A stretch of 64,000 nt of DNA, taken from positions 186,001-250,000 of the forward strand of contig JANTQA010000010.1 in assembly GCA_027625915.1 (NCBI GenBank), read 5' to 3'. The translations under genes were made by a program, and so were the position numbers. Shown piece after piece: positions 24,928-36,872 of this stretch. Under the pieces are notes generated by a model. That model ran no database searches. It was not told the origin of the DNA and saw nothing but the letters and a program-made list of their open reading frames with translations. The stretch comes from Anaeramoeba flamelloides (taxonomy: Eukaryota; Metamonada; Anaeramoebidae). Numbering within the stretch: position 1 is the stretch's first letter; every line of letters begins with the position of its first letter.

Positions 24928-25690
24928 TTGAAAAATTGTCTTTTATTAAAATAATAAATTGAAAAAAAAAAACATAATCTTCTATATACTGGTTGAATGA
25001 TTATTAAATCTGATTTGTAATTATTTTGTATTAATTTAAATATAAAAAATAGGGTATTTGAAAAAAATAAAAACAATAAAAGAGATACTGAATAAAAAGT
25101 GAATCACAATTTTTAAAATTAATATTTAGGATTCTCTATTACTGAACTTTCAATGTACAAGTTTGTAAAAGATTTTTTGCCAATATATTATCTAATATTT
25201 AAAATACATTTACACTTACAATTTTGGTAATGTTTGTTTGTTATACTTATAGATATTTTCTCAGATTTTTTCGTTGTTGACTTTTTTATTAGAGAAAAAA
25301 ATACTTTAAAAAAATAAGAAAGAGAAAAATAAAACCAATATAATAAAAAAAGAATAAAAATAAAATTTTTTTGACTAAAATTTTAACCAAAAAATTATTT
25401 GAAAAAGCAAAGTAACATTTTACCAGATGAAAAAACATGAGTTTGATCTAAAAAATAACAATTATTTTGATTGTATATATATAAATTAACTTGATTAAAC
25501 CTTTTCTGTCTACATATATTAAGTGAATATACAATTTGTAAAATATTTTTGGTTCCACATATATCAACATTTATAAAAAAAGTAAAAAAAAAATATAAGA
25601 TAATTTGCAAAAAAATCTGAATCACATAAAAATTTATATAAATATTTTAATGAGTCTGAAATACTTTAATAAAATAATGACCTTTTAATA
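24928..25690 (-). mobile_element. MITE-like repeat (GTGACTC family) copy 3, degraded
   Basis: Recognised from AATAATAAATTGA near the left end, AAGTGAATCACAATTTTT near 25100 and TTACTGAACTTTCA near 25140, in the same order as copies 1 and 2. The right end cannot be fixed. Confidence 0.45.
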
Positions 25691-26869
25691 CTTTTTTAAC
25701 ACTTAGAATATATAGTTCCCTTTTTTAAATCCGGTTAGTGATTTTGGAGATCTAAAAAATTATCAATTATTTTAGTCCCAATTTTGAGAATAGATCAACC
25801 AAAGAAAACCCTCATTAAGAAAAGATAGAATTAGAAAAATTGTAATTGTGTAAATTCCTTCATTGAATCTTTAATAATTTGGTTTTTTATTTTATTAAGT
25901 AACTTACTTTTCACTTTTAGGTTATATTAACAGTTCTTATTTAGAATCTAATTGTTTTTTTTTTTTTTTTTTTTTTTTTTTTGAGTATTTCACCTTTTTC
26001 CTTTTTTCTTTGTTCTGTAATTGTTTTGCAATTATTTTTTATAATTCAAAGTTCTACATTCATAACCGAAAAAAGTTTTATACTAAATGTTATTGAATCA
26101 ACAAGAAAAATTTTTGAAAAATCATATTGATTTTTATTGGAATTTTCATTGATTTCAAATTGTAGAACAATATGAACATTGTTGTTTTTCTCGATGGGGC
26201 CCTAAGAATTTCAGTTTTTCTATTTGTAAGAAAATATAACGGTTATTTAGATTTACATACCAATATCAACCATTCTTTGATGTGTATTAATCTACTAATT
26301 TCTTTTTTCTTCTTTAAAGCTCAATTATAAAAAATAATTATCGATTTGAAAATGTTTTTGGACACCCTTTGATAGAAACAAAGTTTACAATACAAAAAAT
26401 GAATTATTCACAAAAAAAAAAATTTAAAAATTAATAAAATAAAAAAAAAATTAAAATGAATCTTAAAATGTATTTTATTATGAAAATTATTTGCTTAAAA
26501 AAAATTAAATTTGAAAAAAATGTTAAAGCTCATGATCAAAAAGTGAAAACCAAAAGGTTTTTAAAAAATATCCATAAAAAGGTTAACAACCTAAAGAGAA
26601 ATATTTGATGATAAATTATTCAAACTTTTGATTCCGCTTATTGAAAAAAGAATTGTATAAATAATAATAATATCAATGATAATAAGAATAAAAAATAATA
26701 AGAATAAGGCAAATAACAATATTAATTGAGAAGTTAAAAAAAACAAAAAAAAATTAAAGAAAAGGCTCAAGAATAAAATCATAAAAAATATTTAAATCAA
26801 GAACAAAATGATCAATTTTAAATTTCTTTTCATTATTTTTTTTTTACTTTTATTAGCTTTTCTATAAAA

Positions 26870-26992
26870 ATGTCAATTAATGAAACGGGCTCTTCCACAC
26901 CTTTAAAAAAAACCTCAAAATTTATTAACCCAACTATAGATGAATTTTTAATAATAAAATATGTACCAACTTATCTATTATTTTTTAAATAA
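26870..26992 (+). CDS. Possible short ORF or first exon
   Basis: A 40-codon frame from ATG reads MSINETGSSTPLKKTSKFIN and continues for 20 residues to TAA. Residue usage is more mixed than in surrounding DNA. A GTACCA site within it could be a donor, but no continuation was found. It converges on the end of the RasGAP gene. The family is not recognised and it may be chance. Confidence 0.2.
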   Translation: MSINETGSSTPLKKTSKFINPTIDEFLIIKYVPTYLLFFK

Positions 26993-27156
26993 AAGAAATG
27001 ATATATAAGTTGTATTAACAGATATATAAATATATTAATAAAAAAAAATTGCAAAAATAACATAAATAAAATAATGAAAAGATAAAATACAAAAAAGAAA
27101 ATAGTACAATAAAAAAAAGAAAAAAAAAAAAAATACCTTTTTTTAGGTACATCTGA

Positions 27157-30100
27157 CTACAAAATAAATCCCATTTCTTCAATTTGTTCATAAGTATATT
27201 CAATTCTTTTCTTTTTTATAACTTTTAAAGGGTGATTCTTATCTTTTGCCATTTTATCACATTTTTTTAGATTGGCTTCGTAAATTTGGAATCTTTTCTC
27301 GATCATATTAAATATTAATTCTAATGACTCTTTGATTGTTAATAAATTGACGGCTTGATCAATGATAATATTATGATCAAGAGAAAATTCTTTATGTAAA
27401 ATAAAAATATCATTTTTTAATTTTTCCAAATCTGTTTTATTTTTTAAGACTTCTCTATTTTTTAAAATCTTTAATTGATTTAAAAGTAATTTAATTTTGC
27501 GATCTTGAATTTTGATTTGTTTATTTTTAGTTTTTACTCTCAAGGCAAGGATCTCCTTAATTAAATTAATTTTTAAAAAATCTTCATGATTAATTCCTGG
27601 ATTTAAATAATCATAGACTGATTCGATTGTATTTCTCACTGTAATGTATAATTTTGGGAGATCTTCATTAAATGGCGTTAAATCTGGCTTTGAAAGATTA
27701 ACCAATGTGATTAAATAATCATCACTGGGGTCAATGGTCTCTTCAGTGGTTAACGTAATTTTATTAAAGGCTTGAACCAATGGATCATCACTTTCCACAA
27801 TCCCATTTGAAATGCCTCGCTTTATTAAATCATACAATATTAGAGCCTCATTGAAAGTTATGCTATACACACAATTATTATTTAACAATTTATAATAATC
27901 TTTCAATTTTTCATTAAAATTATATGCTGGGAATAATGGCATTTTTAATAAAAAATCTGCAAAAGTTTCTTCTGATGTCAAAATGAATTCCTTAATAGAT
28001 TCGTTTTGGGAATATTGTTTATTTAAATTTTTTTTTCATATTTGAGATGATCTTTTTGTTTATTTTATTTTTGTTTTGTTTTTTTATTAGGTAAGAATTT
28101 TATTATTTTATTAATAATTGTAATATTTTTTAAATTTATAAATCGTATTTAAGAAACATTATTGAAAAAGAAGAATAAAAAATTTAAATAATTAGATAAA
28201 TATATAAAATTAGAAAAAATATATTTACTTGAATTATTCGAGTAACAGTTTTCAGACAATCTCGTTGCTTGTAAGAGATTTTTTTTTCGACAATTCCTTC
28301 ATTATCCGCAAAAATTATTGATGGACTTAAAAAACGCAAAATAAAATAACCACCAATTTTTGAAGCTATTTGAGTTTTATCTGCTTCAGGATAGTGCTTA
28401 TCAATAACACTTTTCATCAAAAAAGTTACTCTTCTCATTTCTAATGGAAGATCGTCAAGACTGTTTTGAATTAAATCTAATAAAGATTGGCATACATTTA
28501 CTAATCTTTTGGAATTTTCTTGTACAATTTTTTTGATTAAAGGAATTTGAGATATTTTTTCTTCGTTATAATCAAGTTCAGTTAAAATGGGAAGTTCTAT
28601 TTCATCATAAACTTTATACTTTTCCCCATTCGTTTTTTAAGATACTTCAGCCCTTGAGGTATCACTTCCAGAGAACCGATTAGAAGTATTATCCTTATTG
28701 TTGTTGGAAATTTCATTTTCTTCATGATCGGATTCAATTACAATTTCAATTCTTTTTTCAGTGAGATTTTCATTATTTTTATTTATATTTTCATTATTTT
28801 CACTTTGAATTTGATCATCACCTTCATTATTACCATCATCATTATCTTTCTTTATATTTTTGGAATTATGCTCATTGTCATGTTCATTCCCATTCCCATT
28901 CCCATTCCCATTCCCGTTCCCATTCCCATTCCCGTTCTCATGATTTATCTTTTTAGAATTATTTTCAATTACAATGGTTTCTTTTTTGTTGATTGTTTGT
29001 TTACTTTCTTGCATTTGATTATATTCATTTCTTTGTTTTAAAAGATCGTCATAAATAGCCACTGGATCAATTTCAAGAGAATTATCCTCTAATTCTAAAA
29101 TTTCTAATACAAAATTTCTAAAATTGTCCATCAAGTATTTTTCCCAGAATCTCTTTTTGTCATCGATACAATAATTCTTGATAATGATGAATCCTTTCTC
29201 ATAAAAGTTGAAAAATCTGAATATTTTTTTACATAATCTTCAAAAGCATACTTTACAAAATAAAGAATAAATTACATAATAAAAATAAAAAAATAAAAAT
29301 AATTTAAGTTTATATTTATAGATATATATTATAAGTAAAATTTATTTTTCTGTTAAATTCATAGCAAAAAAAAAAATTCAAATTTCTAATTTATAAATTT
29401 TTGAAACAATTTTTTTAATTAATAAAAGAGTTTTTAATTGAATTCAAATAAATTTTTTATTAGCTGTTATCAAATCCTAAATTTATATTTTAATCAAGAA
29501 CAAATTATTTAGAAATTTGGAATCTTATTTATTGCTAATAATCTTTCAATCGGGTTTTTACTCACCCCGTTTCAGGAGAAGTATTGTCAAGTGCCATAGA
29601 GTACCGTAGAGTGCCTAGGTTTTTTTTTAATTTAAGGAATAAACCTAACGGCGGTTTTCTTGAGGTTTTCTGTTTTATTTGTTAAGTGTTCTAGGTTTTT
29701 ATGAGGTTTTCTATTTTATTTGTGAAGTGTTCTAGGTTTTTTTACTTTAGAAATAAATAGAAAACTCAAAAAAACCTAGAACACTTAACAAATAAAACAG
29801 AAAACTCAAGAAAACCTAACGACAGTGGATAATTTTTAATTTGGTCATGTAAATGATATAATTTTTTTTTAATTTTATATTTTGATTATTTTTCTTCTAT
29901 TCTTTTTTATTTAGTAAATTTTCTTTGATTACTCCTTTCTCACAATAAATAAATTCTTTAGAAATTTCGAATAAATCCTGAAGAAAATTTCCAATAAATT
30001 CAGAACGAAATTTCAAATAAAGCCTTTAGGAAAATTTGAATAAATCCTTATGAAAATTTCAAAAAATTCCTTTTAAATCGATATAAAAAGTAAATTTTCA

Positions 30101-32661
30101 TTTTTTGATCATGAAATTTTGATTAATTTTAAATTTTTTAAATTTATGAAAAAATTATTGTTTTTTTGTAGGAAATTTAATTTGATTGTTAGGCAAAATG
30201 AAAATAATATTTTTTTCACAATACTAATTTTATGTTTGTGTAATTGTTAAAGAGAAAGAAAAATATTATTTTTTTTCAATTTTTTAAAAAATTTTATTAA
30301 TTCATAATAATATTTTTTAAAAGAGTAAAAATATGGAATATATATATAAACAATTAATTATTGTTTATTATATTCAGTGGGCGTTAATGAAGGTTTTTTT
30401 TTATTCTTGTAATAAAAAAAAAAAATTAAATGAAAAAAAAATTTTTTATGATTTCTTAATTTTATAATGTTTTTTAAAGCAAAAATTAGTAATTTTTCAA
30501 AATTTGTGACTCACTTTATAATGTTATTGGAAGTGTTTATGTGGTTTTATTCCTGTATTCTTCTCAAAAAACTATTTTCAATTTTGAGATCAGAATCATT
30601 TTTTCTTTGATTGTCTTTTTTTTTTTTTTTACTTTTTCAAATTTTTTTTTTTTTTTTCTGTTTTTTTGTTTTGTTTTACTTTTTCTTTTTCTTTTTCTTT
30701 TTTTTTTTTGAACTTTTTTTTTATTTTTCTAAAATATTTTTTTGTTTTTCATTTTTCTTCTTTTTTTCTTTATTTTTTTTTTTTTACAATTTTTCTTTAT
30801 CTTTTTTTACTAAAGATCATGGGAAAAAAAAAAAATCTTCGAAAAGACAAATAATCATTTCGAAAATTTCAACTGAGTAAAGTCTTTTAAAATAAATTGA
30901 ATTATTGGCAAAAAATCTTCGTGTTAAACCTTTTTTCAAGTGAAAGTTCAGTAATAAAAAATCCGTAAGGCTCATTTCAAAAATTGTGATTCATTTTTTT
31001 TTTTTTGGTTTTATTTATTTTAATTTTTAAAATATCGGGTTTTTATATGTTTAGAATGATTTAAAAGTGAATTATTAATCAGATTTAACTATTAGTTGCT
31101 CTTGAATACTATAATAGATTTTTTTTTTTTTTTCAATTTATTATTTTGGGCGAGTTACAATTTTCGAAAGGGAGTTTACTTTTAATAAATTCAATTTTTT
31201 TTTATATCTTGAAAATATTGAAAAATATAGAAAATAAGTGAAATAATGTTTTCGACAATTTATTATTTAAATAAATTTTTATTTTTTTAATTTTAAAATA
31301 CAAATTATTTTAAATTTGTCAATTTATTTTACAAGCATTTTATACTTTAATTATTGCTTTTTTTTTTAATTTTAATTTAATTATTTTTTTATTTTTATAG
31401 AGCTTTTTAAAAATATAATTGAGTGGATTTTATTGTTGTCAAAATAATTTAATCAATTGTTTTTGTTTTGAATTAAAATAAAAATACAACAACAAAAAAA
31501 AAAACCTGAAAAAAAAAATTTTTTTTTTCAATGATTTTTATCTTGCTTGAATTCATGTTTTATAATTATCAGAAGATATAACTTTTAATTTTAACAAAAA
31601 AAAATAATTTTTGATTTTTCTCTAAATTCATATTTATTGAGATTTTGTCGGAAAAATTGAAAATTACATTTTTATTTTTTCAAACTTTTTGAAAGCCGTG
31701 TTTGTCAAGTTCAAGAAAACTAGAGTAATTAGGAAAATTTCATTTTAATATATTTCAATAAAACTTTTATTTACTATCTTGAAATTATCTCAATGGCTTA
31801 ATTTCTGAAAAAAATAATAGTGATGATTTGAGTTTTTGTAAACTAGTGAGGTGTGATGAAAAAAATAGAAATAAAATCATTTTTTGAAAAATCGAAAACT
31901 CTTAGTTACTTCCTTTCCTTTTATACGACAACTCTTTTCTTTGAAAGGGGTTGAACATTCATTTAATAAATATAATAATAAATGTTTTAGAATAATAATA
32001 AGAAGAATCAATAAAATCAATAAAAATAAAAACTTACTTCCAAAATTTGAAAAAAAATTCTTTGTTTTGCAGAATCTTCATTATTATAAAAAAATCTATC
32101 CAACATAATTTTCTTAATTTCCCCAATTGCTCTCATGTTGGTATATATCAAGGATTTTCCTAAATATATTGGATTAGTTATTAAAAGCTCAAAGAGTTCA
32201 GGGAATCCCTAATTGTAAAAAATACCGAGAAAATAGAAAATATAATTAAAAATTAAAGAAAAACAAAAAGAAAAGAAATATTAGATTTTAATTTTATAGA
32301 CCTTTAAAAAAATATTGGTGTTTCGATTAAAATAATAATCGGCAACAAAATAAAAAAAAAAAATTGTGTTTTTTTATTGTTTATTCTAATATTTTATTAT
32401 TTGGCTGATTAATTAAATAATTAATTGAAACTTTATTCTTTACTTGGCTATAATTCATTCTAGAGTAATTTAAGAAGATACAATTATTGTTTTTTTCAAA
32501 TACAAATTAATTATTAATTTTTATTCGGTTATCTAATTTCAAAATAATACCTTTTATTGCTTATAACAATCAAAAATAAATAAATAAAAAACTAGATTTT
32601 AATCTAAAATCTTATTATTCTTTGATTTTTTGTTAATTTTTAAACATATATTAAAAAAAAA

Positions 32662-32700
<39 letters not shown>

Positions 32701-34215
32701 GGGGTTTTATACTTTATGAAAATTTATTTCATGAACTAATTTTAATTGTTCTTTAATTGATTCGTCATTTGAATGATCTTTCCCATTTTTTATAATATTT
32801 TTCATAAAATATATTTTATACATTTCCATTTGTAATAATAAATTTTCCACAAGATTATAATTTTTTTCAGCCTGCTCTGGGATTTCTTTTCTGAAAGATT
32901 TAAGAGATTTAATATCTTGCTCATATGTTTGCCCAATTTTGTATGGTTTATGACTTTTTAAATAAATCAAGATTAGTATAAATATATTTTTTTTTTTTTT
33001 TTTTTTATAATTTTTATTATTTTTTTTTTTAAATGGTTTAGTATTTATTCCGTATTTAATTTGATTGTTTCATATTTTTTAAAAAAATAAATTAAGAAAA
33101 TAATTGTTTTAAGGAGTATAAATATTTAGACTTTTAACAATATATATATTCAATAAAAGTGTATAAATACAGTCGTTTCAAATTATTTGTGACCGTTCAC
33201 AAAAAATAGGTTGTAAAAATTGATTCCGTTTCGTTTGGACCATGACTCATTATAAGACCTTTAATCAAAAATTATTATATATTTTTTCTTTGAAACAGAA
33301 AAAAAAAGGTGTTTTGACATAAAAAAAAATGCAAATGAAAAATAAATTTTTTAGAAAAAAGAGCTGAGCGCACACAAGAAATAACGTAAATCACAAAAAT
33401 CATAAAAATCACAAAAATCACAAAAATCACAAAAATCACAGAAATCACAGAAATCACAGAAATCACAGAAACCAAAGAGACCCAGCGTGTTTTTAAAGAA
33501 AATTGAACCATCGCATTTAAAAAATCAAAAATACTCAAACTATTATGGTACAATTTTACCTTTTTTCCGAATGATCTGAAATTTTACCAATTAAGAATTG
33601 TTAAAATATTCGTTGTTTTAGAAATAGAACCTAATTTGATACTTTTCGAAAATACCTTTTGGGAAAAATAGATTTTTCTGTGATTTCTGTGATTTCTGTG
33701 ACTTTTGTGGCTTTTGTGATTTCTGCGGCTTACTTTCTCAAAAATTCTTTAAAAAATTAATACTAAATCTTCTTGATTTTATTAATAGGAACTAATTTGA
33801 TACTTTTTCGAAAATGTGTTGTTGAAAAAAAAAGATGTCCAAAATTTGAATTTTTGATTTTTTTCAGTTTCAGACAAATCCATTGAGGAAAATAATAAAT
33901 AACCTTGATATCCATTCTTTCATTAATTGTTAATAATTGACTTATAAAAATAATTAAATTAATTGATAATGTTATAAAGTAATAAGAGAAAAAGAAAAAA
34001 GAAAAAAGAAAAAATAAAAAATACTTACAGTGACGGCTGGATATGTTCAAAAACATGATTTTTAAAAGAAGGTAAAGTGTGAATCAAGTTTGAGCATTCA
34101 ACACATAGCATAGATCTACAATCATTGCAATAAAATTTACTAACTCTATTTACCCCATTTATTAAACACCCATCACAAAGTAATTTTTTGTTTTGTTTCG
34201 ATTTTGTTTTTTTTA
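27157..34215 (-). CDS. B-box zinc finger / IQGAP-type RasGAP fusion, reading frame interrupted
   Basis: Probable Ras-superfamily GTPase regulator. Exons on the minus strand: 34029-about 34210 (5' end unresolved), 32713-32953, 32038-32208, 28229-29250, 27157-28051. Exon 1 encodes a B-box (C-x2-C-x12-C-x2-C-x4-C-x2-C-x4-H-x7-H) and ends in phase 2, which fits exon 2, an E/K-rich helical segment. Exon 3 (PELFELLITNPIYLG) opens the RasGAP fold. Exon 4 has TFMRKDSSLSR with the expected arginine finger, then LELEDNSLEIDPVAIYDDLL, an N/G-rich insert, and KIGGYFILRFLSPSIIFAD, the FLR-x-x-x-P-x-I motif with Ser-Pro-Ser where Asn-Pro-Ala is usual. Exon 5 (DYYKLLNNNCVYSITFNEAL) matches the IQGAP-type extension and the RasGAP_C-like coiled coil. 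The frame breaks near 29140 (A5 run), at a TAA (28637-28639) and in an A9 run (28028-28036). It is either a recent pseudogene or a sequence with homopolymer errors. The RasGAP call is firm; the B-box link rests on splice phase. Confidence 0.75.
28883..28938 (-). repeat. Hexanucleotide repeat encoding Asn-Gly
   Basis: A CATTCC-type repeat (plus strand) encoding about nine Asn-Gly pairs on the minus strand, inside the acidic/Asn-rich insert of the RasGAP domain. Confidence 0.9.
29590..29830. repeat. Palindrome-array repeat, cluster 2
   Basis: A truncated type-A unit (29615-29660) followed by a longer inverted structure (about 29686-29822) using GTGTTCTAGGTTTTT against AAAAACCTAGAACACTT. It lies inside the 2.8 kb RasGAP intron. 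Confidence 0.7.
30495..31170 (+). mobile_element. MITE-like repeat (GTGACTC family) copy 4
   Basis: Left end TTGTGACTCACTTTATAATG, right end GGGCGAGTTACAATTTTCG. Shares long tracts with copy 5, for example TTCAAGTGAAAGTTCAGTAA at about 30936 and TTTTATATGTTTAGAATGAT at about 31040. A very T-rich block at 30611-30790 accounts for its extra length. It lies inside the RasGAP gene intron. Confidence 0.72.
32660..32700. repeat. AAAG microsatellite
   Basis: About ten AAAG units immediately followed by GGGG, just downstream of a RasGAP exon. Confidence 0.95.
33375..33475. repeat. 9-bp tandem repeat (AAAAATCAC/AGAAATCAC)
   Basis: About ten units of a 9-base repeat, AAAAATCAC on the left changing to AGAAATCAC on the right. 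A shorter array of the complementary unit (TTTCTGTGA, TTTTGTGGC) lies at 33675-33730. Both are inside the first RasGAP-gene intron. The units are too short and spacer-less for CRISPR. Confidence 0.9.
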
Positions 34216-34254
34216 CTTTTATTAAAGAAAGATTAAGATATGCATCGATATATA

Positions 34255-34480
34255 GTAATATATATATATATATCACAGGTCATACGTGTTTTCGTTTGAA
34301 AACAGCGAAAGATTTAAAAAATCGCGTTTTTTCAATTTTTTTGCAGGTTTTTTCGTTTCATTCGCTGTTTTCGTTTTTTGTTTTTTGAAAAAGTCCTCGA
34401 ATTCTTTTGAAATCATACTTCTCTTTTCTGGGATGTGAAAAATCGCAAATGAAAAAACTTAAAAACAATGATTATGACCA
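34255..34480 (+). mobile_element. TCACAGGT-bounded short repeat, copy 1
   Basis: Starts in a TA microsatellite ending ATATCACAGGT and runs about 200 bases with ATCGCGTTTTTT, TCGTTTTTTGTTTTTTG, the conserved core AGTCCTCGAATTCTTTTGAA, and the tail GAAAAAACTTAAAAACAA. A second copy is at 36880-37090. It overlaps the region upstream of the B-box exon and may have been inserted into that gene. Confidence 0.65.
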
Positions 34481-34489
34481 AAAAAACGC

Positions 34490-34525
<36 letters not shown>
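34490..34525. repeat. TA microsatellite
   Basis: About fifteen TA units, downstream of the TCACAGGT repeat copy. Confidence 0.9.
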
Positions 34526-34526
<1 letters not shown>

Positions 34527-34599
34527 CTCCATCCAAAAATGTGGGGCAAAAAAATATCCATCAATATAAGAATAAATTCTTTATTCAGTTATTAAACTC

Positions 34600-35420
34600 A
34601 AAACTTTAGACAAAAAAAACGAAGCCATTAATAATAATAAAACTCTTGATTAAAATTTGTGTTTATTGATCAAAGTTCGAAGAATAAAAAAAAAAAAAAA
34701 AAAAAAATTGCCCCTAATTTTTGGAAAAATATCCAAAATTAGTAATGTCTATTTAACAATCTTTAGTTCGATCTTTTTTTCAAATTTTTTTTTTTGATAA
34801 TGTGTAAAATCATACTTTAATATATTTTTGATTTGATCTTTAGATTTTTTGTTTTTCATTTGATCATTAACTTTTTGTTTTTTCCATTAACTTTTTTTGT
34901 GATTTTTTTTTTTTTTTTTTTTTCTTTTTTAAAACATTTAAAAAAAGCAAACTGAATGAAAAAAAAAAAAAAAAAAAAAAACTTTTTATTATTTCTTTTT
35001 TTTTTGTTTATCTCACCTCTTTAATTGAAGTGTACAACTGTTCTGAGCAATTTTTCAACCAAAGTCCATCGAAGTCAACTCAATTGTTTATAATCAAAAG
35101 AATTTTTGGTTGATTTCTTATCACATCTCTTCTGAACTTTGTTAAATTTTGGACAATAATAATAACAAAGTAAAAATGAAAAAAAATGAAGAATTCGAAA
35201 AAATAATGAAATGAGAAATTTGACTCTATTATTTTTTCAAAATTAAAAATTTTGCAAAATAATTTTAATTCAAAAAAAAATATTTAGAATCCATTAATAA
35301 AACTTTAAAATACAAGAAATTAAGTATGATATGTTGAAAAACATATTATTGTTGTACATTTTGTATAATTGAATTAATATTAAGAAATAATTATTGAAAT
35401 AAAAAATGCCCTATATTATT
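34600..35420. other. Non-coding with one exon-like segment
   Basis: On the minus strand, 35017-35078 is flanked by an AG acceptor and a GTGAGA donor and reads DFDGLWLKNCSEQLYTSIKE. It could be an upstream exon of the B-box/RasGAP gene, but phase to the B-box exon cannot be tested because that exon's 5' edge is unknown. The rest is A and T tracts. Confidence 0.3.
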
Positions 35421-35424
35421 GGAA

Positions 35425-36872
35425 ATAGCTTATATAGGTCAGGAGTAATTACCTTGAATGGGTTAGAAAAAAAGGGAAAATTTGTCTCTGGTATTTAAGC
35501 ATGAAGATTTGGTTTTAAAATTGTGAAAATGATTTTATTTTCTAAATATAAAACACCGAAACAACATAAAGTAGGGATTTTTTCTTAAAAATCTTGAGAA
35601 TTTTAAACTCTTTAAACCCTGAGTAAAAGAATTATTTTTTGAAAAAAAAAATTACGAGTTGAGGAAAAATAATTAGTTCAAAATATAAATTTTTTACCTA
35701 TTCCAACATAGATCAGCTCATCTAATTTTCTGTGTTTAGACTACACCCCCAAATAATTTTTTTTTTAAGATCACAAAAAAAAATAAAAAATTATTAACTT
35801 ATATAAATTTTTTTTTCACAAATACTGATTTGGAAAATGTGATCAGTAATTGTTTTCATCCTCCGAATTCTACTTTGTCTTATGAACAAGACAATTAAAT
35901 TCTATTAATTTTTTTTGATACTATACAACCAGTTTTCCCTATTTTTTTGATTCTATTATCATATTTATTAGTTATTAACAGTTATTTCCCTTAGGAATCC
36001 TTGATTATGTTCAGTTAAAATATTAATCTCATTTTTTATTATTAATTTTTTTGAAAAATTGTTTTCAAACAATTCTTTTTTTATCTTTTGGTCTAAAATT
36101 CATACTTTCTACATTTGAAAAAAAAAATTATTTGTTTAAAGGATTGGGAAAAAATGCAAAGAATGTTTTAATAAAGGTAATAACCACTTTCACGTTTTAA
36201 ATTACCTTTGAAAATTATAATATTATCTCTTTATTATATTTACGGATTCTATTATGCAATTTATTTACAATAATAAAGCAAGAGGTAATTGGTGAACCAA
36301 CAAAGATAAATTTCAAAATTTCAATCCGTATCTAGAGAAGTTTTAAATTGGATTATCTGGCAAATTTGGTATTAAAATAATTAGTATTGAATTTATTTTC
36401 TTTTTTGTTTCCACTTTTAATTTTTTTATGATCGATCAGAAAATTTTATTTTATAAAGTATTTGATTACATCAACAATAGATTTGAAAAAAAAAATTTTT
36501 GATAAATTCTTATTTGTTAACAGGCCAAAAAAAAATATATACAATATAGTATTGTTTCCATTATTTTAATAATTTTTATCTTTTATAGTTTTTTTTTATT
36601 TCAAGAATGTAGGATTTTTGAGATATTCTAAAAGAAATATATGAATATTTAATAAAGTCTAATTTTGGAAAAAATTTTTTTGTCTATATGGTATTTACCT
36701 ATATGATTTTTTATGTAAATAAAAATTTCATATATCTATATCTATATATCTATATAGATATATCTATCTATATATATATATATATATATATCTGAGAAAG
36801 GGATTTTACGCGTCGTTCACGCGTGCGCAAACGCGTTTCATTACATCAAAAAGATCGTCATACCTGTGATAT
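35425..36872. repeat. Direct duplication, unit A (about 1.4 kb)
   Basis: Co-linear with 37103-38502 over nearly its whole length by eye: AAATCTTGA(G/A)AATTT, ATTTGGAAAA-TGTGATCA(G/T)TAATT, TTTTTGATACTATA, CCTTAGGAAT, TGATCGATCA, TTAACAGGC and an end block with three ACGCGT boxes. Clearly diverged, with many substitutions and small gaps. No coding capacity or transposition gene seen. Confidence 0.7.
36804..36872. other. CpG-rich island with three ACGCGT boxes, copy A
   Basis: ACGCGT occurs at 36808-36813, 36819-36824 and 36831-36836, with TGCGCA between the last two, then TTTCATTACATCA and ATACCTGTGATATATA. It is far richer in G+C than its flanks and strongly conserved in the second duplicate. 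ACGCGT is the yeast MCB (Mlu I cell-cycle box) sequence, but any regulatory role here is speculation. Confidence 0.6.

Larger units (their letters stand above)
22003..26869. other. Long non-coding stretch
   Basis: 4.9 kb without a supportable gene. It includes a single type-B palindrome near 22978-23063, a degraded GTGACTC-family copy (about 24928-25690) and a T run of about 28 at 25955-25982. The 60-76 codon frames here are F, K and N rich and look like chance. Confidence 0.45.

Noticed and set aside
28610-28640. A 27-nt intron removing the TAA in RasGAP exon 4 (GTATCT...AAAAG)
   Set aside because: Shorter than any other intron in the window (minimum 59 nt); kept only as a remote possibility.
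28724-29041. Plus-strand I/F/P-rich ORF of 105 codons
   Set aside because: It is the opposite strand of the RasGAP insert encoding Asn-Gly repeats.
30611-30880. F-rich ORF in a T-rich block
   Set aside because: It lies inside a MITE-like copy and translates poly-T; not a protein.
33375-33475. CRISPR-like array
   Set aside because: Units of 9 bases are contiguous with no spacers, in a eukaryotic intron; simple tandem repeat.
33763-34056. Minus-strand ORF of 97 codons next to the B-box exon
   Set aside because: It uses intron sequence beyond the GTAAGT donor of the B-box exon and is F/I/K rich.
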